Part shown: one piece after another, positions 38,601 to 45,894 of the stretch
Position numbering within the stretch: the stretch's first letter is position 1
How the letters are laid out: the number at the start of each line of letters is the position of its first letter
NCBI RefSeq assembly: GCF_004348825.1
Contig: NZ_SMJU01000005.1
Location: 221,747-285,746 of the forward strand
Direction of reading: 5' to 3'
Length of the DNA stretch: 64,000 nt
Source: Arundinibacter roseus
Lineage (GTDB): Bacteria > Bacteroidota > Bacteroidia > Cytophagales > Spirosomataceae
The notes under the pieces: generated by a model
What the model was told of the DNA's origin: nothing
What the model saw: only the letters and a program-made list of their open reading frames with translations
Database searches by the model: none
Made by a program: the position numbers and the translations under genes

Positions 38601-38845
38601 ATGCCAGCTATGTGAAACTGCGGGAAGTATCACTAGGCTATAATATCCCTGCTTCTGTGCTCAAAAGACTGCACATTCAATCGGCTAAACTATCATTGGT
38701 TGGTCGCAACGTATGGATGCTCTTTAAGAACACCCCACACGTAGATCCCGAATTTGATGCAAAAGGCGGAAATGCACAGGGCTTCGGCTACGGTGAATTG
38801 CCAAGCTCACGCAGCCTGGGTATGAACCTCTCACTTTCATTCTAA
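35669..38845 (+). CDS. SusC/RagA-type TonB-linked outer membrane transporter
   Basis: The 1058-residue protein has a signal peptide ending CSTFSMAQ (about residue 21). A carboxypeptidase-like domain follows (GASLIYKGTNIGSNADSDG), then a plug with VVVTAFGIEREKKALGYSVQ, SSSISGNNQPLIVIDGVPM and SVLKGPNAAALYGSRAANG, and the barrel. The AFGIEREKKALGYS plug variant typifies a SusC subgroup seen with SusD-like_2 partners. There is no STN domain or adjacent sigma factor. The SusD gene lies 36 bp downstream. A structured leader region precedes it. Confidence 0.95.
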   Translation: MRKTVLLLLLGCLCSTFSMAQVRQLSGKITAAEDGLGLPGASLIYKGTNIGSNADSDGNFKITVPDDGILVVSFVGFLSQEVPIGNQTSFDIKLSADTRQLAEVVVTAFGIEREKKALGYSVQEIKGSALTESRSTNVVNGLSGKVAGVRIQSNGGPGSGSTIQIRGSSSISGNNQPLIVIDGVPMDQSASKQLGGGISEVNPDDIKEMSVLKGPNAAALYGSRAANGVILITTKNGQGTKGLGIDFNSNVTFERPWIKPDFQNTYGGGNGYRTWYSDGWSGSITNPTEIQQYRQVYDARYPLAGSAGTDESWGAPMDGRLVRHWWSGEEVAPLTPQPNNWEEYWATGQTISNSVALSGGNDKGFFRMSLGRVDQKGIMYYNDFNRTNFRLNSGYNLAKNLSVTVSGEYIKSGAENRSFTAGQQFIWAHRHTSWEQIRNYEDYEATHIQRAVAGKPADTDPPNWQHTFFTNPFFTSRELPFGNEKDRLLGNIALNYKILPSLSLMVRSGTDVWSDTRINVTNFARVRNGNYTPGSFNEEVLRSQETNHDFILTFNKNITPDFTTNVQFGGINRTNYYKRNYFNVGEMVVDGIFNAGNSVPSRNTIQSSIRKSEVQSLFAAANFGWRNMLFLDLTARNDWSSTLPTSAQSYFYPSASVSAVVTDLLNVQSDILTFAKVRASLAQVGNDADPYQLAQTFLSSGSWNGSLPKFTESVSIANSGLKPEITTGLELGADLRFFRGKVGLDATYYEQTTNNQILGVEISKATGYDRRILNAGEITNKGIELTLSGTPIKLDNGFTWDVSLNYARNRNKVVALAEGLTTYVLASQRGMTSEARVGQPYGTLYGVAFQRAPDGQIIYGDNGLPLREANQQIIGNIQPDWTGGMLNTFHLKGFTLTALVDVRMGGDIYDEGTGTGRWTGQYAETALGREEGVIGKGVRALTAADGSVSYVPNDIIVTANQMYAFNNPRNYHEAAIFDASYVKLREVSLGYNIPASVLKRLHIQSAKLSLVGRNVWMLFKNTPHVDPEFDAKGGNAQGFGYGELPSSRSLGMNLSLSF

Positions 38846-38881
38846 ACCGGAACCCGGAAACTCACATTAACGAATTCAGGT

Positions 38882-40357
38882 ATGAAAAAATATATCAATT
38901 CTAAGCTATTCACCTCTTTTGCCCTTGCTTCCGTGCTGACAATCAGCAGCTGTACCGAGGACTTTGAGGAAATGAACACCGACCCAAACAGCCCAACCGC
39001 AATCGGGGCGCAGTATCTGTTGCCAACCGGGCTGGAAGCATCAATTGACCGTTACTGGGGACATCGTACCCGCTTTGAACGCATCAATATTGATGCCGCC
39101 GAACTGTATGTTCAGCATTTTACCCGGAATATTTATTCCAACGAAGGTGATAATTTCAGTGTATCGCCGGCACTCGTAGCCAATAACTGGAAAGGCTTTT
39201 TTAATGATGCTCTGGTCAATTTTCAACGCATTATCATTCAGTCTAGCCCGGAAGGCAAAAGTCCAAACGCCAACTACGAAGGCGTGGCATTGGTGATGCG
39301 CACGTGGGTATTCTCATTGCTAACCGACATGTACGGCGCTATTCCTTACTCTGAGGCCATAGCCGGTACCAGCGAAACGCCCATCTATACCCCAAAATAT
39401 GACCCCATGGAGCAGGTGTACGCAGGCATGCTGAACGACCTCAAAATGGCCAATGAGAAACTGAGCACTTCGGGACCCGGTATTTCCGGAGATATTCTGT
39501 ACAATGGCGATATTTTGAAATGGAAGAAATTTGCCAACTCGCTGCGTATTCGTTTGGCCAATCGGCAGGCAGCAAAAAAACCTGCGGAGTCAAGAGCCAT
39601 CATGGCCGAAATTCTGGGTGATCCGGCAAAATACCCGGTCTTTACCAGCAATGCAGATAATGCTTCGCTGAAATGTACCACCGTTTTGCCAAGCAACAAC
39701 GAATGGCATCAGGTGATGGTACAGGATGGCCGTACGGACTGGAACATAAGCTCGACCTTTGCAGATAAGCTTAACGCTTTGGGCGATACAAGAATCACGG
39801 TATTTGCCAATCCGAACAAAGACGGAAAGTATCAAGGTCACCCCAATGGCCTGCCCGATGCAATTGCTACGGACTACCTCGCAACAAGCTCTACAATTGG
39901 CAGCTATTTTGTGCGCGCCGATGCCCCGGAAGTGATCATGACTTTCTCGGAACTGAACCTGATTCTGGCCGAAGCGGCTCTTGATGGTGACATTGCCGGC
40001 GATGCTACTGCTTACTTTGAAAAAGGCGTTACTGCTTCCTTTGCTCAGTACGGTCTGACGGTTCCGGCTACTTACTTCGCAACCGTTGGTGCCGTGACAC
40101 GTGCCAAAGTGTTGGAGCAAAAGTGGATTGGTTTGTTTGGACAAGGCATCGAGGCCTGGATTGAAAAGCGTCGTACGGGTTTACCCGTATTTCCGGCAGC
40201 TGACAGCCGCGCGGTGTTTGACAACGATGGCATTATGCCTACCCGCTTCCCCTATCCAAACTCTGAGTTTTCGCTCAATGCCGCAAGCGTTGAAGCCGGA
40301 GTGGCGCTCAATGGTGGAGCCAATGACATGAAAACTAAACTATGGTGGGCTGAATAA
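38882..40357 (+). CDS. SusD-like (SusD/RagB subgroup 2) lipoprotein
   Basis: The 491-residue lipoprotein has its lipobox at C24 (TISSCTEDFEEMNTDPN), the typical opening of the SusD-like_2 subgroup. Motifs include GVALVMRTWVFSLLTDMYGAIPYSEA, WKKFANSLRIRLANR and a C-terminal EQKWIGLFGQGIEAWIEKRRTG. These confirm the subgroup, members of which bind diverse nutrients and not only glycans. It pairs with the SusC upstream, and a small lipoprotein gene follows after 45 bp. Confidence 0.94.
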   Translation: MKKYINSKLFTSFALASVLTISSCTEDFEEMNTDPNSPTAIGAQYLLPTGLEASIDRYWGHRTRFERINIDAAELYVQHFTRNIYSNEGDNFSVSPALVANNWKGFFNDALVNFQRIIIQSSPEGKSPNANYEGVALVMRTWVFSLLTDMYGAIPYSEAIAGTSETPIYTPKYDPMEQVYAGMLNDLKMANEKLSTSGPGISGDILYNGDILKWKKFANSLRIRLANRQAAKKPAESRAIMAEILGDPAKYPVFTSNADNASLKCTTVLPSNNEWHQVMVQDGRTDWNISSTFADKLNALGDTRITVFANPNKDGKYQGHPNGLPDAIATDYLATSSTIGSYFVRADAPEVIMTFSELNLILAEAALDGDIAGDATAYFEKGVTASFAQYGLTVPATYFATVGAVTRAKVLEQKWIGLFGQGIEAWIEKRRTGLPVFPAADSRAVFDNDGIMPTRFPYPNSEFSLNAASVEAGVALNGGANDMKTKLWWAE

Positions 40358-40402
40358 TCCTGATCCAGCTATTTACTCCTGTTTACCCAAATTAAAAATA
40401 GT

Positions 40403-40870
40403 ATGAAAAAATCACTCACCTATATCGCAGTTGCCTTCCTGGCACTAACGTTTGCCGCCTGTAAAGTGGAGGATCCATTTGTTGATCGCGTAGTAGCACC
40501 TGTGTTGGTGGATATTGTTGGTGCAGCTTTCGGCGCACCACTCGCCACTGAGCCAACCGTCTCGTATCCAACCACTGGCAAAGTAACGCTTACCGCCCGC
40601 CTGCTGGAACTAGACAAAACCAATATTCTGGACAATACCAAAGGCATTGATTCTATTCCGGTTCCGAACATCCCCATCCGCATTACCCTGCGTACAGGCG
40701 CCGTTTTGGGAGAAGTTACGTCCAACGCTCAGGGAGTAGTTTCCCTGGAAAAGAGCTGGGAAGAACTAGGCTTGGCAACCCCAAGGGCAGGCGCTGTTAT
40801 TCGCATATCCTGGTCGGGTAACTATAAGGGAATAGCCTTTACCCGCCTGTCCCAAATTCAGGCGCGATGA
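40403..40870 (+). CDS. Small lipoprotein, third member of SusCD set
   Basis: The 155-residue protein has a lipobox at C20 (LTFAACKVEDPF). The remainder is predicted beta-rich with a Big/CNA-like pattern (TGKVTLTARLLELD, PNIPIRITLRTG, AVLGEVTSNAQGVVSLEK). I do not recognise a named family. Its place directly after SusD and before a terminator suggests a surface accessory, perhaps substrate-binding, protein of the SusCD system. Confidence 0.8.
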   Translation: MKKSLTYIAVAFLALTFAACKVEDPFVDRVVAPVLVDIVGAAFGAPLATEPTVSYPTTGKVTLTARLLELDKTNILDNTKGIDSIPVPNIPIRITLRTGAVLGEVTSNAQGVVSLEKSWEELGLATPRAGAVIRISWSGNYKGIAFTRLSQIQAR

Positions 40871-40881
40871 TGCAATTGCTT

Positions 40882-40921
40882 AAAATCTGTCGGTTTTACC
40901 TTTGTAAAATCGGCAGATTTT
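40882..40921 (+). terminator. Terminator after SusCD operon
   Basis: A 17-bp inverted repeat (40882-40898 with 40905-40921), with two G-U pairs, starts about 10 bp after the small lipoprotein stop. It is A/T-rich at the base, and the right arm ends in a T run. Confidence 0.75.
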
Positions 40922-41106
40922 GGCATTTAAAGTCGTAAATATTATTTATTGATGTTAAATTATAATATTTCTTAAAAACTAAGATAAACATCATAAATTA
41001 CTAGAACAGAAGATTTTAGATTCTTTAATAATTTGCGTAAATTCGTTTTTACAGAATAATTAACTGATAGCCTTATAGTCATTTCTACCTAATCACTAGT
41101 ACTCCA

Positions 41107-42294
41107 ATGAACCAAAAACTTGACCGTCGCAGCCTCTTAAAATCTGGTCTCCTAACTCTTGGCGGCCTGGCCGTTGCGCCACATTTGTCTGCCGGCGCAT
41201 TCTCCAATGTTCCTTTGAATATCGATCGCTCTAACCGTATCTACCGCAGCCCGTTGCTGCGTGAGCACTTTCTCGACGAAGAGCCGGATTTCACCAAAAT
41301 GATTGCCAAACTCAACGCCAACGAAAACCCCTACGGACCACCCGCAGCCGCCAAAAAGGCTGTTTCGGATTCGGTAAGCGGGGGCAATCGCTACGCATGG
41401 AGAGAGCTGTATGATCTTGTTGCCAAAATCGCCAAGAAGGAAGGAATCGCTCCTGATCATATCATGATGGGTCCGGGATCATCCGATTTGCTGGAAAAAG
41501 TAGCGATTGTACTATTCAAAGATGGCGGCAATGTAGTTTCTGCCGACCCGTCGTATATGTCGCTCATGAACGTAGCCAAGTCGGTAGGCGCTACCTGGAA
41601 AGCCGTACCTTGCAACGACGACTGGTCGCACAACCTGAAAGCAATGGAAGCCGCCGTTGACAAAGACACCAAGCTGGTGTACATCTGTAATCCAAACAAC
41701 CCGGTGGGCATGATTACGCCCGGCAAGGAGTTGCTGGATTTCTGCTCACGGGTTTCCGAAAAAGTACCCATTTTCATTGATGAAGCCTATATTGAACTAG
41801 CCGTAGGCGCTGATACCGAAAGTATGGTGTCTCTGCTTCAGAAAAAGAAAAACGTCATCATTGCCCGTACCTTCTCCAAAATCATGGGAATGGCCGGACT
41901 GCGCATTGGCTACATTGCGGCGCTGCCTGCTTTCCTTGATCAGATTCAGGAAATTACGCGTGGCGGCATGGGCATTGCCTACACGTCGATTGCCGCTGCC
42001 TCAGCTGCCATGGACGATACCGAGTTTCAGGACACCACCCGCAAACTCAACCACGAAGCCAAGCTGTATCTGTACAGCAACCTGGACAAAATGGGCTACA
42101 AGTACATTCCATCCTACACCAACTTTGTGATCTTCCCGATTACGATGGCAGGTAAAGAGTTTTTGGGCAAAATGAGCTCAAAGGGTGTCATGGTACGCTC
42201 GTTTGACATCAGCAACAAAACCTGGTGTCGGGTAAGTATTGGTACAATGGACGAAATGAAGATGTTTGTTGGAGCATTGCAAGACCTAAGCTAA
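41107..42294 (+). CDS. Tat-signal PLP-dependent aminotransferase (histidinol-phosphate aminotransferase-like)
   Basis: The 395-residue protein starts with a twin-arginine signal (DRRSLLKSG at about residues 6-14, then a hydrophobic stretch to SAGAF). A fold-type I class I/II aminotransferase follows, with LNANENPYGPP (69-79), GPGSSDLLEK (122-131), NPNNPVG (196-202), D225 in FIDEAY and the PLP-binding lysine K258 in TFSKIMGMAGLRIGY. It resembles histidinol-phosphate aminotransferases, but the export signal argues against histidine synthesis and for a periplasmic amino acid or amine substrate. It follows the third SusCD set after a terminator and precedes an AEC permease gene. Confidence 0.9.
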   Translation: MNQKLDRRSLLKSGLLTLGGLAVAPHLSAGAFSNVPLNIDRSNRIYRSPLLREHFLDEEPDFTKMIAKLNANENPYGPPAAAKKAVSDSVSGGNRYAWRELYDLVAKIAKKEGIAPDHIMMGPGSSDLLEKVAIVLFKDGGNVVSADPSYMSLMNVAKSVGATWKAVPCNDDWSHNLKAMEAAVDKDTKLVYICNPNNPVGMITPGKELLDFCSRVSEKVPIFIDEAYIELAVGADTESMVSLLQKKKNVIIARTFSKIMGMAGLRIGYIAALPAFLDQIQEITRGGMGIAYTSIAAASAAMDDTEFQDTTRKLNHEAKLYLYSNLDKMGYKYIPSYTNFVIFPITMAGKEFLGKMSSKGVMVRSFDISNKTWCRVSIGTMDEMKMFVGALQDLS

Positions 42295-42310
42295 TCCTAA
42301 TACAGACCCT

Positions 42311-42344
42311 GCCCATCAGCCCGGGGATTTCCTGGTTGATGGGC
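42311..42344 (+). terminator. Terminator after aminotransferase gene
   Basis: An 11-bp GC-rich inverted repeat with one G-U pair (42311-42321 with 42334-42344) is followed by CTCTTTTTT-like T-rich sequence, the form of an intrinsic terminator. The permease gene starts 46 bp later, so some read-through is possible. Confidence 0.8.
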
Positions 42345-42389
42345 TCTTTTTTACCAGTGTAGATTGATCTACTTTTTAATTTTTTTCTC

Positions 42390-43490
42390 ATGAGCGAGGC
42401 GTTACAAAAAACCATTACGCTGATTTTATTAATTGTCCTGGGGTTGATCCTCCGGGGGAAATTTAAGAATAAAGAACAACTCAACGGGATCAAAGAAATC
42501 GTCCTTTCGGTTGCTTTACCTGCTACAATCTTCATTGCTTTGATGAAAATTCAGGTAGATTCTACCTTGTTTTTCGTCCCTCTTGCTGCACTTGCGTTCA
42601 ACTTTTTCATGTATTTCGTTTCCCCCATGGCTTTTGGTTTTTTTGGGGTAGAAAAAGATAGCGCCACCGCCCGCACGCTCATTATGTTGTTGCCTTCGCT
42701 GGCACCCGGACTTTCAGCCTTTCCTTTTATTGCCGAATTTTTAGGAGAAGAAGGACTTGCCAAAGCCGCTATGGCCGACGTCGGAAACAAGATTTTTGTG
42801 CTTGTGTTTCTGTACGTAATAGCCATGAATATGTTTCTGAAAAATAGCGGAGACGAAGATTCTAATCTTGGAAAGAAAATTAAAAGCCTGCTGCTAAGCC
42901 TGATACAGGAGCCAATCAACATTTTGCTGGTACTTGCCATGGTGTTGTTAAGTGTTGGAATTAACTACAAAACCCTACCTTCGGTAGTGACCGACCTGTT
43001 TGACAAAACGAGTGCCATGATGACGCCTTTAGTACTGATTTTTATCGGATTGGCGGTTCAGCTCAAAGAAGGCAAAAAGCGACTTGTAGTTTCCATTCTG
43101 TTTTTCAGAGCGGGCATTACCTTGCTTTTCAGTGCGGCGCTCATCGGGATTTTTAACCTGAACGACCCCACGATGGTACTTTTGGCAGTGGTTGTGCCGC
43201 TGAGTTCGGCAAGTTTCTGGCCTTTTGCCCACATTTCGGTATTTAACCTGCGCGAGGAAGCCAAGGGGTTATCCAAAGAACGCCGCACGTTTGATACCGA
43301 ACTGGCCGTTTTGATTCTTGCCTTTTCGTTGCCTTTTTCTACGGTACTAATCCTCGGTATTTTATCCACCGGAACGCTCTTCCTGCATTTGTCAACAATC
43401 GTCATTTCCGGCCTTGTTTTGATTGGGTTGGGTACGATTCCGGGGCTAATTGCCAAATCATTATTAAAAACCTCTACGTCAGAAGCCTGA
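42390..43490 (+). CDS. AEC-family permease
   Basis: The 366-residue integral membrane protein has about ten hydrophobic segments. Its pattern matches the auxin efflux carrier (AEC) family: an N-terminal LILLIVLGLILRGKF, a central loop, and a C-terminal half with VPLSSASFWPF. Bacterial AEC members transport small organic acids such as malate or malonate, or amino acid-like compounds; the substrate here is unknown. It lies between the exported aminotransferase and the Hint-like gene on the same strand, so it may move a product or substrate of the aminotransferase; this is inference. Confidence 0.87.
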   Translation: MSEALQKTITLILLIVLGLILRGKFKNKEQLNGIKEIVLSVALPATIFIALMKIQVDSTLFFVPLAALAFNFFMYFVSPMAFGFFGVEKDSATARTLIMLLPSLAPGLSAFPFIAEFLGEEGLAKAAMADVGNKIFVLVFLYVIAMNMFLKNSGDEDSNLGKKIKSLLLSLIQEPINILLVLAMVLLSVGINYKTLPSVVTDLFDKTSAMMTPLVLIFIGLAVQLKEGKKRLVVSILFFRAGITLLFSAALIGIFNLNDPTMVLLAVVVPLSSASFWPFAHISVFNLREEAKGLSKERRTFDTELAVLILAFSLPFSTVLILGILSTGTLFLHLSTIVISGLVLIGLGTIPGLIAKSLLKTSTSEA

Positions 43491-43528
43491 TCAGCCTCCG
43501 GACTTACCTATTTCTAAACCCTTACTTT

Positions 43529-44095
43529 ATGGGAAAACTGAGCCTTCTACTTCTCCTTTCAGCCGTTTTTACCTCAGCAGCAGCTCAGCAAAACAGCCCC
43601 GCCGATTCGCTGAACAACACAGTGACCCGGTTTCATGTTCCGGGAGACGTAACTATTACCATGGCTGACGGACAAGGCAAGAAAGTTTCTGAAATCCAGG
43701 CCGGCGAGCCAATTAAGTGTGTGCGGGAAGGTTTGGTGCAAACGAGCCGGATTTGTGAAGTGGAGCAAATGACTGATTCGGCCCTGTGGCTCACCACGCT
43801 GTACCTCCGCCCGGTTGATGAAGCGGCAGCAAGCCGCAGCACGTGGCCGCTCATTCCGGCACTCATGATCGAAACCGCCCCAACGGCGTTAGTTACAACA
43901 CCCGAAGGCCCGCGCATGATCAGTCAACTCAGAAAAGGCGATATTCTGTATCACGTTGAACCTTCGACCCAGCAGATCAGCACCTGGAAAGTAGGGATCG
44001 TGCGCCGCAAAAGCCGTCAGGTGAGTACGTTGTACTCAGTCGTTACGGAAGAAGGAACCTACTTACTGGAAAATCTCGTCGCTCAGGACCGATAG
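43529..44095 (+). CDS. Secreted Hint-like (intein/hedgehog fold) protein without catalytic residues
   Basis: The 188-residue protein has a signal peptide (LSLLLLLSAVFTSAAAQ). The pattern that follows resembles a Hint domain: VTITMADGQGKKVSEIQAGE, a middle ALVTTPEGPRMISQLRKGDI, and a C-terminal LYSVVTEEGTYLLENLVAQD. The usual start Cys/Ser and the terminal His-Asn are missing (VPGD at the start and QDR at the end), so splicing or cleavage is unlikely. It may be a fold relic with a binding or structural role. It lies 38 bp after the permease gene, with a terminator after it. I am unsure of the family call. Confidence 0.7.
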   Translation: MGKLSLLLLLSAVFTSAAAQQNSPADSLNNTVTRFHVPGDVTITMADGQGKKVSEIQAGEPIKCVREGLVQTSRICEVEQMTDSALWLTTLYLRPVDEAAASRSTWPLIPALMIETAPTALVTTPEGPRMISQLRKGDILYHVEPSTQQISTWKVGIVRRKSRQVSTLYSVVTEEGTYLLENLVAQDR

Positions 44096-44125
44096 ATTTG
44101 CAGGTTTACCGTACTGTATTTTAAC

Positions 44126-44156
44126 ACAACCCGTGCTTCTGGAAGGCACGGGTTGT
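44126..44156. terminator. Terminator after the Hint-like gene
   Basis: An 11-bp perfect inverted repeat (44126-44136 with 44146-44156) is followed by a T-rich run. It lies between convergent genes and would end transcription of the permease/Hint-like pair. Confidence 0.8.
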
Positions 44157-44204
44157 TTTGGTTTTGAAGTATTCATTTAAGAACCAGAAATCAAATAAAT
44201 CGCC

Positions 44205-45776
44205 CTACCTCCCCAACACCTTCATTGCGGCATTTCTTCCCGGAATGCCGCTCACAGCGCCACCCCGTTTGGCAGAGGAGCCGCAGATCAGGATGCGTTC
44301 CCAGGGAGTTTCAACGCCCCATGTTCCGGTTTCTGTTTCATTTTCGGCAAAAAACCACGTGAGTGCGTCGTGAAAAATATTACCCTTTGGCAAACTTAAA
44401 TCGTTTTCCAGATCCAGTGCACTTTTGGCTTCCAGACACAGATTCCCCTGCGCATCGCGCGCCAAACAGTCTTCCAGCGGTTCGACGAGATATTCGTTTA
44501 GACCGTCCAAAAACCTTCTGACAACCTCCTGCCTCGTTCCTTCATTATCCTGTAAAAACAAGCGATAGGGCAAATCCAGCCCGAAGTAGGTCAGGGTGTG
44601 GTAACCCTCGCGTTGCAGTTCCGGCGACAGAATACTCGGATCGGTGAGCGTGTGGCAGTACATTTCGCCGGCAAGCGTTTGGGGAAGCTCGGTTTGGTTG
44701 GCTTCGGCAAAGGTTTTCTCCATTTGCGAGAACGACTGATTGATGTGAAACGTACCCGCAAAAGCGTCTTCGGGACGTACGGATTGCTGTTTGAGGGCAG
44801 GTAGTTTTTTCAAAAGCATATTGATTTTAAACGCTGTACCTTCATCCTGCACCGACGATGGCTCAGGTTTATGGTCCAGCAATCGCCGCAGCTCTACTAC
44901 ACTGGCGTTAGAAATTACCGTTTTGGCAGAAAAAGTATAGGCAACTCCGTTCATTTCAACCGCTACTTCATGAAGAGTATTTCCCAAATGAATAGCTTTC
45001 ACTGCGGCCTGCATACGCAACGTGGCGCCATACTGAACGGCTTTTTGTACCAACTGCTCCACCAAAAACCCCATTCCGCCCTCAGGAACGCGCCATTCGC
45101 CGGTTTTGTTGCCGACTACATGATATAGAAACGTCCGGTTTTGTAGCAGACTTTCGTCATACGCACTGGTAAATGCCCCGATTTTGGCGTCCGTCATCAG
45201 CACGCCCCGCAGAATATCGGATTGCAGGTTTTTATCAAGAAGATTTCCAATGGGTTCTTCCACAAAGCTTTGCCAAAGCCCCTGCTGTCCTGCCTGTTGA
45301 AATTGTTTTTCAAACGTGCTTCGGCTTTTCAGCGGTTCCAGAAAAGAATCCCAAACCAAGTCTGCAAAAACGGATTGCTGACTCATGATTCGCTGATAAC
45401 CAACATATTCACTTTCGCCAAATCCCAAACCAAGAATTGCCTCCCGAGTTGCCTGTGGATTTGACTGCGGTAGTAATAACCCCTGCGCCGAATGGAAAGG
45501 CGTGTAGGACGCGATTCTTCGTGGAAGCAAATTGAGAGATAATCCCAGTTCCTGACGAATCTGCTTCGGAAACAGACTAATGAGGTAGGAATACTGCGAC
45601 AGACGGGCGTCGTAGTCCGGAAAAATACGCTTTGACGTGGTTGCTCCTCCGAAATAGTCATTTTTTTCGAGTACTAACACCCGCTTTCCGGCTTTGGCAA
45701 GGTAGTTGGCGGTTACGAGGCCGTTGTGGCCGCCGCCAATTATGATAACATCATAGGAAGAGGAAAGTCCGTTCAT
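44205..45776 (-). CDS. FAD-dependent oxidoreductase (phytoene desaturase/PYROXD2-like)
   Basis: The 523-residue protein has an N-terminal Rossmann FAD-binding motif (IIGGGHNGLVTANYLAKAGK followed by VLVLEKNDYFGG, about residues 11-44). A C-terminal FAD motif (ILICGSSAKRGGAVSGIPGRNAAM) matches the phytoene dehydrogenase/PYROXD2 group. No carotenoid genes are nearby, and the GGGHNGL form is more like PYROXD2, whose substrate is uncertain, than like CrtI. It is a lone gene convergent with the Hint-like gene and divergent from the esterase gene. Confidence 0.9.
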   Translation of the reverse strand: MNGLSSSYDVIIIGGGHNGLVTANYLAKAGKRVLVLEKNDYFGGATTSKRIFPDYDARLSQYSYLISLFPKQIRQELGLSLNLLPRRIASYTPFHSAQGLLLPQSNPQATREAILGLGFGESEYVGYQRIMSQQSVFADLVWDSFLEPLKSRSTFEKQFQQAGQQGLWQSFVEEPIGNLLDKNLQSDILRGVLMTDAKIGAFTSAYDESLLQNRTFLYHVVGNKTGEWRVPEGGMGFLVEQLVQKAVQYGATLRMQAAVKAIHLGNTLHEVAVEMNGVAYTFSAKTVISNASVVELRRLLDHKPEPSSVQDEGTAFKINMLLKKLPALKQQSVRPEDAFAGTFHINQSFSQMEKTFAEANQTELPQTLAGEMYCHTLTDPSILSPELQREGYHTLTYFGLDLPYRLFLQDNEGTRQEVVRRFLDGLNEYLVEPLEDCLARDAQGNLCLEAKSALDLENDLSLPKGNIFHDALTWFFAENETETGTWGVETPWERILICGSSAKRGGAVSGIPGRNAAMKVLGR

Positions 45777-45894
45777 GAAAAAGTTTAGATCGATGAAAAT
45801 TGAAAAATAAGTAAAATTTCATAGTCCATCTCACATTTGTTATAATTGTATCTTTTTTATACAATGGCCTTTTTTTACTTAACCCTTTTTTTCA

